Source: Hyphomicrobiales bacterium (GTDB lineage Bacteria; Pseudomonadota; Alphaproteobacteria; Rhizobiales; JALURZ01). From it: a stretch of 15,231 bases of DNA. The notes under the pieces are model-generated. The model was not told the origin of the DNA. It made no database searches and saw only the letters and a list, made by a program, of their open reading frames with translations. Shown here one piece after another: positions 1 to 7,386 of the stretch. The number at the start of each line of letters is the position of its first letter. Within the stretch, counting starts at the first letter, position 1. The stretch spans positions 1-15,231 of the forward strand of contig JALURZ010000061.1 of NCBI GenBank assembly GCA_027058735.1, read 5' to 3'. A program made the position numbers and the translations under genes.

Positions 1-1
1 G

Positions 2-310
2 GAACTGCGCCGGGTCGCCGACAAGCTGGTTACGCTTGGCAAGCGCGGCGACCTGCATGCGCGGCGTCAGGCGATTTCGCGCATTCGCGACAAGGCGATG
101 GTCGCAAAACTGTTCGACACCCTTGGTCCGCGCTATAAGGAGCGCAACGGCGGGTATACGCGGGTCATGCGGGCCGGCTTTCGGTATGGCGATTCAGCGC
201 CCATGGCGGTCATCGAATTTGTCGACCGCGACCCGGAAGCCAGGGGGCAGGATTCCGGACCGGTCGAGGTCCGCCAGGAAGAGCCGGAAACCGCGCCGCC
301 GCCGGTATGA
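2..310 (+). CDS. rplQ: 50S ribosomal protein L17 (3' part)
   Basis: This is the C-terminal part of large-subunit ribosomal protein L17. The reading frame is open from the window edge to TGA at 308-310, so the start lies outside the window. Visible hallmarks are the stretch reading ELRRVADKLVTLGKRGDLHA, then ARRQA, a KLFDTLGPRY segment and RNGGYTRV. The end of the core domain reads GDSAPMAVIEFVD. Beyond the core there is an acidic, proline-rich tail of about 25 residues, as is common in alphaproteobacterial L17. L17 sits near the peptide exit tunnel. In most bacteria rplQ is the last gene of the rpsM-rpsK-rpoA-rplQ operon. That fits the strong terminator directly downstream here. The family assignment is firm. 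An internal ATG at 98 is not the start, because conserved L17 sequence precedes it. Confidence 0.95.
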   Translation, partial: ELRRVADKLVTLGKRGDLHARRQAISRIRDKAMVAKLFDTLGPRYKERNGGYTRVMRAGFRYGDSAPMAVIEFVDRDPEARGQDSGPVEVRQEEPETAPPPV

Positions 311-356
311 CGGGCACCGGGGCCGCACGGTGAGCGGTCGGTTCGGCAGATGGGAG

Positions 357-382
357 GGGCGGCGGATCAGCCGCCCTTTTTT
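357..382 (+). terminator. Rho-independent terminator after rplQ
   Basis: A perfect 7-bp GC stem (GGGCGGC at 357-363 and GCCGCCC at 370-376) encloses a 6-base loop. Six T residues follow at 377-382. It lies 47 bases after the rplQ stop codon and should end the ribosomal protein operon, separating it from the protease gene downstream. Confidence 0.9.
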
Positions 383-398
383 GTCCGTATCGTGAACA

Positions 399-412
399 CG
401 CATGGAAATGCG
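399..412 (+). repeat. Short dyad between the rplQ terminator and the protease gene
   Basis: CGCAT (399-403) and ATGCG (408-412) form a perfect inverted repeat around a GGAA loop. Partly matching flanks (ACA before, GGGTGT after) could extend it with a small bulge. It lies about 30 bases before the protease start, in the only space available for that gene's promoter and leader. It may be an operator or a leader hairpin. No clear -35/-10 pair was found here. Confidence 0.3.
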
Positions 413-441
413 GGGTGTGAAAAATAGGGGAAGAGCCGGTC

Positions 442-1911
442 ATGCTCAACTGGAAATCTGCGAGAGTTCGGTGCATCAGGGCGTTCGCGGCGATGGCGAT
501 GGGCGCGGCACTCGCCATATCCGGCGCCGCGGGCGTATACGCGCAGGCGGACACGACGGGATCCGCGCTGAAATCGCTTGACAAGCGGGTGCCCGCATCG
601 CGCGCGCAAGCCCAGCTCAGCTTCGCGCCCATCGTCAAACGCGCCGCGCCCGCCGTCGTCAATGTCTATTCAAAACGCATCGTCAAGAATCGGGGAGTTT
701 CGCCGTTTTTCCGCGATTTCCCGTTTCCGGAGTTTTTCGGACGCAGTTTCCGGATACCCCGCCAGCGGGTTCAGCGTTCTCTGGGCTCGGGCGTGATCGT
801 GCGGCCCAACGGCGTCATCGTCACCAATAACCACGTCATTCGCGGCGGCACGGAAATACAGGTCGTGTTGAGCGACGGGCGCGAGTTCGAGGCCGATATC
901 GTGCTGAGCGACGAAAAAACCGATCTGGCGGTTCTGAAAGTCAACCCCAGAGGGGAGCGGTTGCCGTTTCTCAAGTTCAGCGATTCCGATGATCTTGAAG
1001 TCGGCGACCTTGTGCTCGCGATCGGCAATCCGTTCGGTGTCGGCCAAACGGTCACCAGCGGGATTGTTTCCGCGCTCGCCAGAACCCAGGCCGGCATATC
1101 CGATTTTCAGTTCTTCATCCAGACCGACGCGGCCATCAATCCGGGAAATTCAGGCGGCGCGCTGATCAACATGAACGGTGAACTGGCCGGCATCAACACG
1201 GCGATTTTCTCGCGCAGCGGCGGCTCCAACGGGATCGGTTTTGCGATCCCGGCGAATATGGTGCGTGTCGTCGTGCGTTCCTCGCGCGTCGGCGGCCGGG
1301 TCAAGCGGCCCTGGCTCGGGGTCAGCCTGCAGAATGTCACACCGGAACTCGCCGAATCTTTCCGCCTGCCACGGCCCCGGGGCGCATTGATAACCGGGCT
1401 CCGCCCCAAGGGGCCGCTGGCCCGGGCCGGGTTGCGCACGGGCGACGTCATCGTCGAGGTCGATGGCAAGCCGGTTCAATCGCCCCAGGAACTGCGCTAC
1501 CGCATCGCCACCAAGGCGCTTGGCGGCCGGGCGATGCTGGGCTATTTCCGCAATGGCAGAAAAAACGCCGCCGCCATGCCTTTGATGGAAGCGCCGGAAA
1601 TTCCGCCGCGCAATATCTCCAAACTGGTCGGCCCGCATCCGCTGTCCGGCATTACGGTTGCGAATTTGTCGCCCGCACTGGTTGAGGAAATCGGCTTCAA
1701 GGGCCGCGCCAACGGCGTCATCGTATTGTCGCCGGGGCGCGGCGCGGCGCGGTTCAACAATATTCGCAGCGGCGACATCATCGTCGAACTGGAAGGCACG
1801 CGGATCCATCGTGTCGATGATCTGCGCCGCATGTTGAGGCGCCAGCGCAACAGATGGAACATTGTCATCATTCGCAACGGCGAGCGGATTTCGGGAACCC
1901 TGAGCGGATAG
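442..1911 (+). CDS. Periplasmic HtrA/DegQ-type serine endoprotease with two PDZ domains
   Basis: This is a trypsin-like protease of the DegP/DegQ (HtrA) family, which degrades or refolds damaged envelope proteins. The ATG at 442 has a purine-rich AGGGGAAG just upstream. Residues 1-34 form a signal peptide (positive start, hydrophobic core, possible cleavage after VYA), so the protein acts in the periplasm. The protease domain covers roughly residues 60-285. The catalytic triad is visible as His131 in TNNHV, Asp161 in KTDLAVLKV and Ser237 in NPGNSGGAL. An aromatic insert at about 88-105 (PFF, FPFPEFFG) matches the regulatory LA loop of the family. PDZ1 spans about 291-382 and PDZ2 about 402-487. 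The length of 489 residues is normal for DegQ-type proteins. degP, degQ or mucD cannot be chosen from sequence alone. The next gene starts 19 bases downstream, so the two are probably co-transcribed. Confidence 0.93.
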   Translation: MLNWKSARVRCIRAFAAMAMGAALAISGAAGVYAQADTTGSALKSLDKRVPASRAQAQLSFAPIVKRAAPAVVNVYSKRIVKNRGVSPFFRDFPFPEFFGRSFRIPRQRVQRSLGSGVIVRPNGVIVTNNHVIRGGTEIQVVLSDGREFEADIVLSDEKTDLAVLKVNPRGERLPFLKFSDSDDLEVGDLVLAIGNPFGVGQTVTSGIVSALARTQAGISDFQFFIQTDAAINPGNSGGALINMNGELAGINTAIFSRSGGSNGIGFAIPANMVRVVVRSSRVGGRVKRPWLGVSLQNVTPELAESFRLPRPRGALITGLRPKGPLARAGLRTGDVIVEVDGKPVQSPQELRYRIATKALGGRAMLGYFRNGRKNAAAMPLMEAPEIPPRNISKLVGPHPLSGITVANLSPALVEEIGFKGRANGVIVLSPGRGAARFNNIRSGDIIVELEGTRIHRVDDLRRMLRRQRNRWNIVIIRNGERISGTLSG

Positions 1912-1930
1912 AACGGCTGGAGCAGGCCCT

Positions 1931-3253
1931 GTGACGTCATTGTTTGAATCGGCCGGTCGGCAAGCCGGCGCGCCGCGGCCGCTGGCCGATGAACTTCGCC
2001 CCAAGACGATAGGCGAGGTTGTCGGGCAGGATCATCTGCTGGGTGCCTCCGGCATCATCCGGCGCATGCTGGACGGGGGCCGGCTGGGCTCCCTGATCCT
2101 TTGGGGGCCGCCTGGCACCGGCAAGACGACGATCGCCCGCCTGCTGGCCGACGAAAGCGGGCTGGAATTTTTACAGATGTCGGCCATTTTTTCCGGCGTT
2201 CAGGATCTGCGCAAAGCGTTCGATACCGCAAAGGCCGCACGGCAGCACGGCCAGGGCACCTTGCTGTTCGTCGATGAAATACACCGTTTCAACAAGGCCC
2301 AGCAGGATGGTTTTCTGCCCCATGTGGAGGATGGCACGATCACGCTGGTTGGCGCAACGACGGAGAACCCCTCCTTTGAACTGAATGCCGCCTTGCTGTC
2401 GCGCATGCAGGTTCTGGTGCTTGAACGCCTCGATATGGGCGCCATGGAACAACTGCTGGCGCGCGCGGAAAACCATTTTGGCCGCAGCGCGCCGCTGCGG
2501 GACACCGCGCGCGATGCGCTGTTCGCCATGGCTGATGGCGATGGCCGCTATCTGCTGAATATCGTGGAGGAGCTTTTTGCATCGGTCGCCGGCGGGGACG
2601 ATGCGCTGGACGCGGCGGCGCTGGGCGCGCTTGTGCAGCGACGCGCGCCGCAATATGACAAATCGCGCGATGAACACTACAATCTCATCAGCGCGCTGCA
2701 CAAATCCGTTCGAGGGTCCGACCCGCACGCGGCGCTGTACTGGCTGGCGCGGATGCTGGCCGGTGGCGAGGACCCGCTGTTTCTGGCCCGCCGGCTGGTT
2801 CGCATGGCGATCGAGGATATCGGTCTGGGTGATCCGGATGCGCTTGTTCAGGCGAACGCCGCCAAGGATGCCTATCATTTTCTCGGCAGCCCGGAAGGCG
2901 AACTGGCGTTGGCCCAGGCCACGCTCTATCTGGCCACCGCGCCAAAATCGAACGCCGCCCATGCCGCCTTCAAAAAGGCACAGGCGCTGGCCCGCCAGAC
3001 CGGATCGGTTGCCCCGCCGAAGATCATTCTGAATGCCCCCACCAGGCTGATGAAGGATCAGGGCTACGGCGCGGACTATCTGTACGACCACGACCAGGAA
3101 GACGGCTTTTCGGGGCAGAATTATTTCCCCGGCGAAATGGAACGCCCGCTGCTCTATGCGCCGCTGGAGCGCGGGTTTGAGCGCGAAATCCGCAGACGCC
3201 TTGACTATTGGGAGCGCCTGCGCAAGGAGCGGACACAGGGCTGCGGATCGTAA
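1931..3253 (+). CDS. rarA: Replication-associated recombination protein A (RarA/MgsA), AAA+ ATPase
   Basis: RarA (MgsA) is a clamp-loader-like AAA+ ATPase acting at stalled replication forks, related to eukaryotic WRNIP1/Mgs1. The N-terminal ADELRPKTIGEVVGQDHLLG box is typical. Walker A GPPGTGKTT is at residues 59-67 and Walker B with the DEIH box at 113-118. The sensor-1 region GATTENPSFELN (141-152) is followed by an SR pair (157-158). The C-terminal half carries the family's tetramerisation region and ends with YDHDQEDGFSGQNYFPGEM-like sequence. The length of 440 residues is standard. The start is GTG at 1931, with GGAG at 1919-1922 eight bases before it. An in-frame ATG is not available upstream before the preceding stop. 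It lies 19 bases after the protease gene and 18 bases before the pseudouridine synthase gene, consistent with one operon. Confidence 0.95.
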   Translation: MTSLFESAGRQAGAPRPLADELRPKTIGEVVGQDHLLGASGIIRRMLDGGRLGSLILWGPPGTGKTTIARLLADESGLEFLQMSAIFSGVQDLRKAFDTAKAARQHGQGTLLFVDEIHRFNKAQQDGFLPHVEDGTITLVGATTENPSFELNAALLSRMQVLVLERLDMGAMEQLLARAENHFGRSAPLRDTARDALFAMADGDGRYLLNIVEELFASVAGGDDALDAAALGALVQRRAPQYDKSRDEHYNLISALHKSVRGSDPHAALYWLARMLAGGEDPLFLARRLVRMAIEDIGLGDPDALVQANAAKDAYHFLGSPEGELALAQATLYLATAPKSNAAHAAFKKAQALARQTGSVAPPKIILNAPTRLMKDQGYGADYLYDHDQEDGFSGQNYFPGEMERPLLYAPLERGFEREIRRRLDYWERLRKERTQGCGS

Positions 3254-3271
3254 CATGGCGAGGTGGCGAAA

Positions 3272-4270
3272 ATGGGTGGTGGCGGCGTGACCCATGAGCG
3301 CATAAGCGCGGACGAGGGCGGCATGCGCGTCGACCGGTGGTTCCGTGCCCGCTTTCCCGCGCTTTCCCACGGCCAGTTGCAAAAGCTGCTGCGCAAGGGG
3401 CAGATCCGGCTGGATGGCGCGCGGGTCAAGGCCAATGCGCGGGTCGAGGCGGGCCAGACGGTGCGCATTCCCCCGCTGGGGCCGGCCCGGCCCGGGGCGT
3501 GCCGCACGCAGCCGCCCCTGAACAGGGAAGATCGCGCATTCGCGCAAAGTCTTGTCGTGTTTCGCGATGGCGATATCTTGATCCTGAACAAGCCCGCCGG
3601 ACTGGCAGTGCAGGGGGGCACGGGCACGCGACGCCATCTTGACGGGATGCTGGATGCGTTGAAATTCAAGGCGCCGGAACGCCCGCGGCTGGTGCACCGG
3701 CTTGACCGCGATACCAGCGGGCTGCTGGTGCTGGCGCGCAATCGCAAGGCGGCGCAGTTTCTGGCCCGCGCGTTCACCACGCGCACGGTCTCAAAAACCT
3801 ACTGGGCGCTGGTATCGGGCGTGCCGGCCCCTGAGCGCGGGATTATCGATCTTGCCTTGAAAAAGTCAGGCTCGGGCAGACAGCGTGTCGAGCCCGCGGG
3901 CGATGACGAAGACGAGGTGCGGCGCGCCACGACACGCTACCGCGTGCTGGACCGCGCCGCCGCCAGCGCCGCCTGGCTGGCCCTTTTTCCTGAGACCGGG
4001 CGGACCCATCAGTTGCGCGTGCATCTCTCGGCCATCGGCCATCCGGTTCTGGGCGACCGGAAATATGGCGACGCCACGATGATCAAGGTGGATGGCACGG
4101 CCTCTAGGCTGCATCTGCACGCGCAGGGACTGATTCTGCCGCGCCCGGCCGGAAAAAGCCTTGAAATCGAGGCGCGGCTTCCCGGTCCGCTGCTGGGAAG
4201 CTGGCGGTTTTTCGGGTTTGACCCGGCCACGGCGCCACCGCTGCGCGACATGTGGGAGCCGCCCGCGTGA
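3272..4270 (+). CDS. rluC: 23S rRNA pseudouridine synthase, RluC/RluD family (RluC-like)
   Basis: The enzyme isomerises uridines in 23S rRNA; E. coli RluC modifies positions 955, 2504 and 2580. An S4 RNA-binding domain occupies about residues 15-65 (DRWFRARFPALSHGQLQKLL, then GQIRLDG). The catalytic domain follows. Its signature HRLDRDTSG is at 142-150 with the catalytic Asp at 145. A second signature, ETGRTHQLRVHL, and the HPVLGDRKYG box also match the family. I chose ATG 3272 because AGGTGG (3261-3266) sits just upstream. The in-frame GTG at 3263 would add three residues and lacks a clear ribosome-binding site, and a GTG at 3287 is also possible. The RluC rather than RluD call rests on the N-terminal resemblance and gene order and is less sure than the family. 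The 3' end overlaps the next gene. Confidence 0.9.
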   Translation: MGGGGVTHERISADEGGMRVDRWFRARFPALSHGQLQKLLRKGQIRLDGARVKANARVEAGQTVRIPPLGPARPGACRTQPPLNREDRAFAQSLVVFRDGDILILNKPAGLAVQGGTGTRRHLDGMLDALKFKAPERPRLVHRLDRDTSGLLVLARNRKAAQFLARAFTTRTVSKTYWALVSGVPAPERGIIDLALKKSGSGRQRVEPAGDDEDEVRRATTRYRVLDRAAASAAWLALFPETGRTHQLRVHLSAIGHPVLGDRKYGDATMIKVDGTASRLHLHAQGLILPRPAGKSLEIEARLPGPLLGSWRFFGFDPATAPPLRDMWEPPA

Positions 4271-4959
4271 GGCTGGTCATTTTCGATTGCGACGGCACCC
4301 TGGTCGATAGCCGGAAAATCATCGTTGCGGCGATGACCATGACGTTTGAGGCGGTGGGGCTGGAGGCGCCGGACAGGACGAGCATTCTGGGGCTCGTCGG
4401 GCTGTCGCTGCGCGAAACGTTCCGTCACCTGCTGGATTTGCGCCCGGGCCAGGACGAACACGCGCTGGAGCACCTGATTGCGGCCTACAGGCAGTCGTTT
4501 TCCGAACTGCGCGAGGATCCGGCCATGGCGGAGCCGTTATATGAGGGCGCGCGCGAGGCCCTTGACGCGCTGGCGCGCGAGGACAGGCTGCTGCTCGGCA
4601 TCGCGACGGGCAAATCGCGGACGGGTGTCCGCCGGCTGCTGGAGCGCGAGAGCCTCGGCGGCTATTTCAGCGTCATACAAACCGCCGACGATGCCCCTTC
4701 CAAGCCTGATCCCGGCATGATCGAGCAGGCCCTGGAGGCGACCGGCGTGGGCGCGCGCGACGCGGTCATGATCGGGGACACGACCTTCGACATGCTGATG
4801 GCGCGAAATGCGGGCGTCCGCGCGCTTGGAGTGGCGTGGGGGTATCACCCGGTTGACGAACTGCATCAAACGGGCGCAACGCGGGTCCTTCGCGCCTATG
4901 ACGAACTGGGCGGCGCGCTGGAGCATGTGTGGGGGCCGCAGAAGCGATCCGCGCGGTGA
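4267..4959 (+). CDS. HAD superfamily subfamily IA phosphatase (phosphoglycolate phosphatase-like)
   Basis: This is a haloacid dehalogenase-type phosphatase. All four motifs are visible. Motif I is FDCDGTLVDS with nucleophile Asp7 and Asp9. Motif II is ATGKS with Thr114. Motif III is the lysine of SKPDP (Lys146). Motif IV is GDTTFD with Asp171 and Asp175. A helical cap inserted between motifs I and II marks subfamily IA. Phosphoglycolate phosphatase and small sugar or nucleotide phosphatases look alike here, so the substrate is open. I chose GTG 4267, which overlaps the TGA of the rluC-type gene as GTGA. This suggests translational coupling, with GGGAG a few bases upstream. An in-frame GTG at 4252 would add five residues. 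HAD genes next to rluC are common in alphaproteobacteria, often followed by an ATP12 chaperone gene, which is absent here. Confidence 0.88.
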   Translation: MRLVIFDCDGTLVDSRKIIVAAMTMTFEAVGLEAPDRTSILGLVGLSLRETFRHLLDLRPGQDEHALEHLIAAYRQSFSELREDPAMAEPLYEGAREALDALAREDRLLLGIATGKSRTGVRRLLERESLGGYFSVIQTADDAPSKPDPGMIEQALEATGVGARDAVMIGDTTFDMLMARNAGVRALGVAWGYHPVDELHQTGATRVLRAYDELGGALEHVWGPQKRSAR

Positions 4960-5088
4960 TGCGGCCAATCGCCCGCACGCGCACGAGCACCATCACGACG
5001 GGCGCGAATGCCGGTGTCCGCCTGACCCTGCCGGATGGCCCGGTGAACCTTAACGGTTTGGAAAACCGCGCACGCGATACTGCGCCCC

Positions 5089-5772
5089 ATGCGGTCCGTT
5101 TTTCGATCCCTGGCCATTTTCATGCTGCTGGCGCTGAACGCCGGATGTGCCGCGACGCCGTGGGTGGTCGGCGGTGAACCGTTCCAGATTACCCAGGTCG
5201 AGGTCACCCGCGCCAATGACGATATCGGGACCGTCAATCTGGTTGAGGATGTGCGGGTCAAGACGCTGATGGAGGCATCCAAATATGCAGGCACGGGCCG
5301 CGAGACCGTCCTCTCGGTCCGGCTTGACGAAATCAACTTCAAGAACCCGGCCCTTACCTATGTGCTGGGCGACTCCAACCGGCTCAAAGCCACGATTACC
5401 CTGGAAGATGCGCAAACCGAGATGTCCTATGGCGAAATCGAGGTGCTGGCGCTGGATCGCTGGCTGGTGCAGGGGACACCGGGGGCGCTGTTGACCCTGG
5501 TGGACAATCCGATCGACATTGAACAGCGGCTGGCGGGAAAGCTGGCGGCAAGAATCTTTGAGCGTATCTACGGGACGAAAACGGCGGAAAAAGTCGCCAG
5601 CCGCAAACCGACCATCAAGCCCGAAACATACTATCCCACCACATATGCCCGATTGAAGCGGCAGCGGTATTGTCGCATATTGATCTCCCAGCGCAGTCTT
5701 GACCCGGCTGAACGTGGCGGCAATCCGATGGAAAAGATTCCCGAGGATTGCAAGGGGCTCAGCTGGTCGTAA
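5089..5772 (+). CDS. Putative lipoprotein of unknown function
   Basis: I do not recognise this 227-residue protein. It opens with a positively charged start and a hydrophobic stretch (residues 8-18), followed by Gly19-Cys20. This looks like a type II signal peptide. The sequence before the cysteine is LNAGC, and Asn at -3 is atypical for a lipobox, so lipidation is likely but not certain. The body up to about residue 165 alternates strands and charged turns. The segment 172-227 is basic and holds two further cysteines (195 and 221) that could form a disulfide. No catalytic motif or membrane segment is evident. ATG 5089 is the only ATG, GTG or TTG start after the in-frame stop at 5044, apart from internal ones. 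No Shine-Dalgarno sequence precedes it. pccB begins 57 bases after the stop on the same strand, so the two may be co-transcribed. Confidence 0.72.
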   Translation: MRSVFRSLAIFMLLALNAGCAATPWVVGGEPFQITQVEVTRANDDIGTVNLVEDVRVKTLMEASKYAGTGRETVLSVRLDEINFKNPALTYVLGDSNRLKATITLEDAQTEMSYGEIEVLALDRWLVQGTPGALLTLVDNPIDIEQRLAGKLAARIFERIYGTKTAEKVASRKPTIKPETYYPTTYARLKRQRYCRILISQRSLDPAERGGNPMEKIPEDCKGLSWS

Positions 5773-5829
5773 AGCCCGCCGCAATCGCCTTCATGCCGGG
5801 TTGGGGCGGATACAACCGGGGATGGGCGT

Positions 5830-7362
5830 ATGCACGAAGTCATTGCGGAACTTGAGAAACGGCGCGAAACCGCGCGCCTGGGGGGCGGCAAACGGCGAAT
5901 CGCGGCCCAGCACAAACGTGGCAAGCTGACCGCGCGCGAACGCATCGAACTGCTACTCGATGAAGGGTCGTTCGAGGAGTTCGACATGTATGTCGAGCAT
6001 CGCTGCACCGATTTCGGCATGGAGAAAAACAAAATTCCCGGCGACGGGGTCGTCACCGGCTGGGGCACGGTCAACGGGCGCACGGTGTTTGTGTTCGCCA
6101 AGGATTTTACCGTGTTTGGCGGGTCGTTGTCGCAATCCCACGCCCGCAAGATAAACAAGGTGCAGGACATGGCGCTGCGCAACCGGGCACCCATCATCGG
6201 GCTGTTCGATGCGGGTGGTGCGCGCATTCAAGAAGGTGTCGCGGCGCTTGGCGGCTATGGCGAGGTATTTCAGCGCAATGTGCTGGCCTCCGGCGTCATT
6301 CCGCAGATTTCGGTGATCATGGGGCCATGCGCCGGGGGCGATGTCTATTCGCCGGCGATGACCGATTTCATCTTCATGGTGAAAGACACCTCCTACATGT
6401 TCGTGACCGGCCCCGATGTGGTCAAAACCGTGACCAACGAGACGGTCAGCGCGGAAGATCTCGGCGGCGCCGGCGTGCATACGACGAAATCGTCCATCGC
6501 CGATGGCGCCTATGAAAACGATGTTCAGGCGTTGCTGCAAATCCGCCGGCTGATCGATTTTCTGCCCGCCAGCAATACCGCCGAAATCCCCAGGCTGCCC
6601 AGTTTCGACGATGGCGAGCGGGTCGATGCCTCCCTCGACACGCTGATCCCGGACAATCCGAACCAGCCCTATGACATGAAAGAGCTGATCCGCAAGGTGG
6701 CCGACGAGGGGGATTTTTTTGAAATTCAGGAGGCCTTCGCGCGCAATATCGTGACCGGGTTCGGACGCATGGAAGGGCGAACGGTGGGTTTTGTCGCCAA
6801 TCAGCCGCTGGTGCTGGCCGGCGTTTTGGACAGCGATGCTTCGCGCAAGGCAGCGCGGTTCGTGCGGTTTTGCGATTGTTTCTCGATCCCGATGATTACT
6901 TTCGTTGATGTGCCCGGTTTCCTGCCCGGAACGGACCAGGAATATGGCGGATTGATCAAGCACGGCGCAAAGCTGCTGTTCGCCTATGCCGAGGCCACCG
7001 TCCCGAAGGTGACGGTCATCACGCGCAAGGCCTATGGCGGCGCCTATGACGTGATGTCGTCCAAACATATCCGCGGCGACGTCAATTACGCCTGGCCATC
7101 GGCGGAAATCGCGGTGATGGGACCGAAGGGCGCGGTTGAAATCCTGTATCGCGACGAACTGGGCGATGAGGAAAAGATCGCCGCGCGCATCGAGGACTAT
7201 GAAAACCGCTTCGCCAATCCGTTCATCGCCGCTGAGCGCGGCTATATCGACGAGGTCATCATGCCGCGCAATACGCGGCCGCGGATCGTGCGCGCCCTCA
7301 ACATGCTGCGCGACAAGGACCAGCAGAACCCTTGGAAAAAACACGACAATATTCCGCTGTAA
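5830..7362 (+). CDS. pccB: Propionyl-CoA carboxylase beta subunit (carboxyltransferase)
   Basis: PccB transfers the carboxyl group from carboxybiotin to propionyl-CoA, giving (S)-methylmalonyl-CoA. It works with PccA, encoded about 1.6 kb downstream. The N-terminal carboxyltransferase half shows KLTARERIELLLD (32-44), FDAGGARIQEG (126-136) and GPCAGGDVYSPA (165-176), the acyl-CoA and oxyanion-hole glycines. The C-terminal half shows VPGFLPG (361-367), the EYGGLIKHGAKLL stretch (371-383) and TRKAYGGAYDVM (398-409). It ends PWKKHDNIPL, very typical of PccB. At 510 residues it has the standard length with no break. ATG 5830 follows GGGGA at 5818-5822 at good spacing. PccB supports breakdown of Val, Ile, Met, Thr and odd-chain fatty acids. 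A methylcrotonyl- or acetyl-CoA-specific subunit is less likely given the overall match and the paired pccA. Confidence 0.96.
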   Translation: MHEVIAELEKRRETARLGGGKRRIAAQHKRGKLTARERIELLLDEGSFEEFDMYVEHRCTDFGMEKNKIPGDGVVTGWGTVNGRTVFVFAKDFTVFGGSLSQSHARKINKVQDMALRNRAPIIGLFDAGGARIQEGVAALGGYGEVFQRNVLASGVIPQISVIMGPCAGGDVYSPAMTDFIFMVKDTSYMFVTGPDVVKTVTNETVSAEDLGGAGVHTTKSSIADGAYENDVQALLQIRRLIDFLPASNTAEIPRLPSFDDGERVDASLDTLIPDNPNQPYDMKELIRKVADEGDFFEIQEAFARNIVTGFGRMEGRTVGFVANQPLVLAGVLDSDASRKAARFVRFCDCFSIPMITFVDVPGFLPGTDQEYGGLIKHGAKLLFAYAEATVPKVTVITRKAYGGAYDVMSSKHIRGDVNYAWPSAEIAVMGPKGAVEILYRDELGDEEKIAARIEDYENRFANPFIAAERGYIDEVIMPRNTRPRIVRALNMLRDKDQQNPWKKHDNIPL

Positions 7363-7386
7363 GAGCGGATCAGGCGAAACAGCGCC

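Noticed and set aside
2171..3697. A 508-codon minus-strand frame opposite rarA and rluC
   Set aside because: It spans two well-supported genes on the other strand and its composition (many Arg, Gln, His) is typical of an antisense shadow.
5953..7344. A 463-codon minus-strand frame opposite pccB
   Set aside because: It is contained within pccB, has no motif, and has no ribosome-binding evidence.
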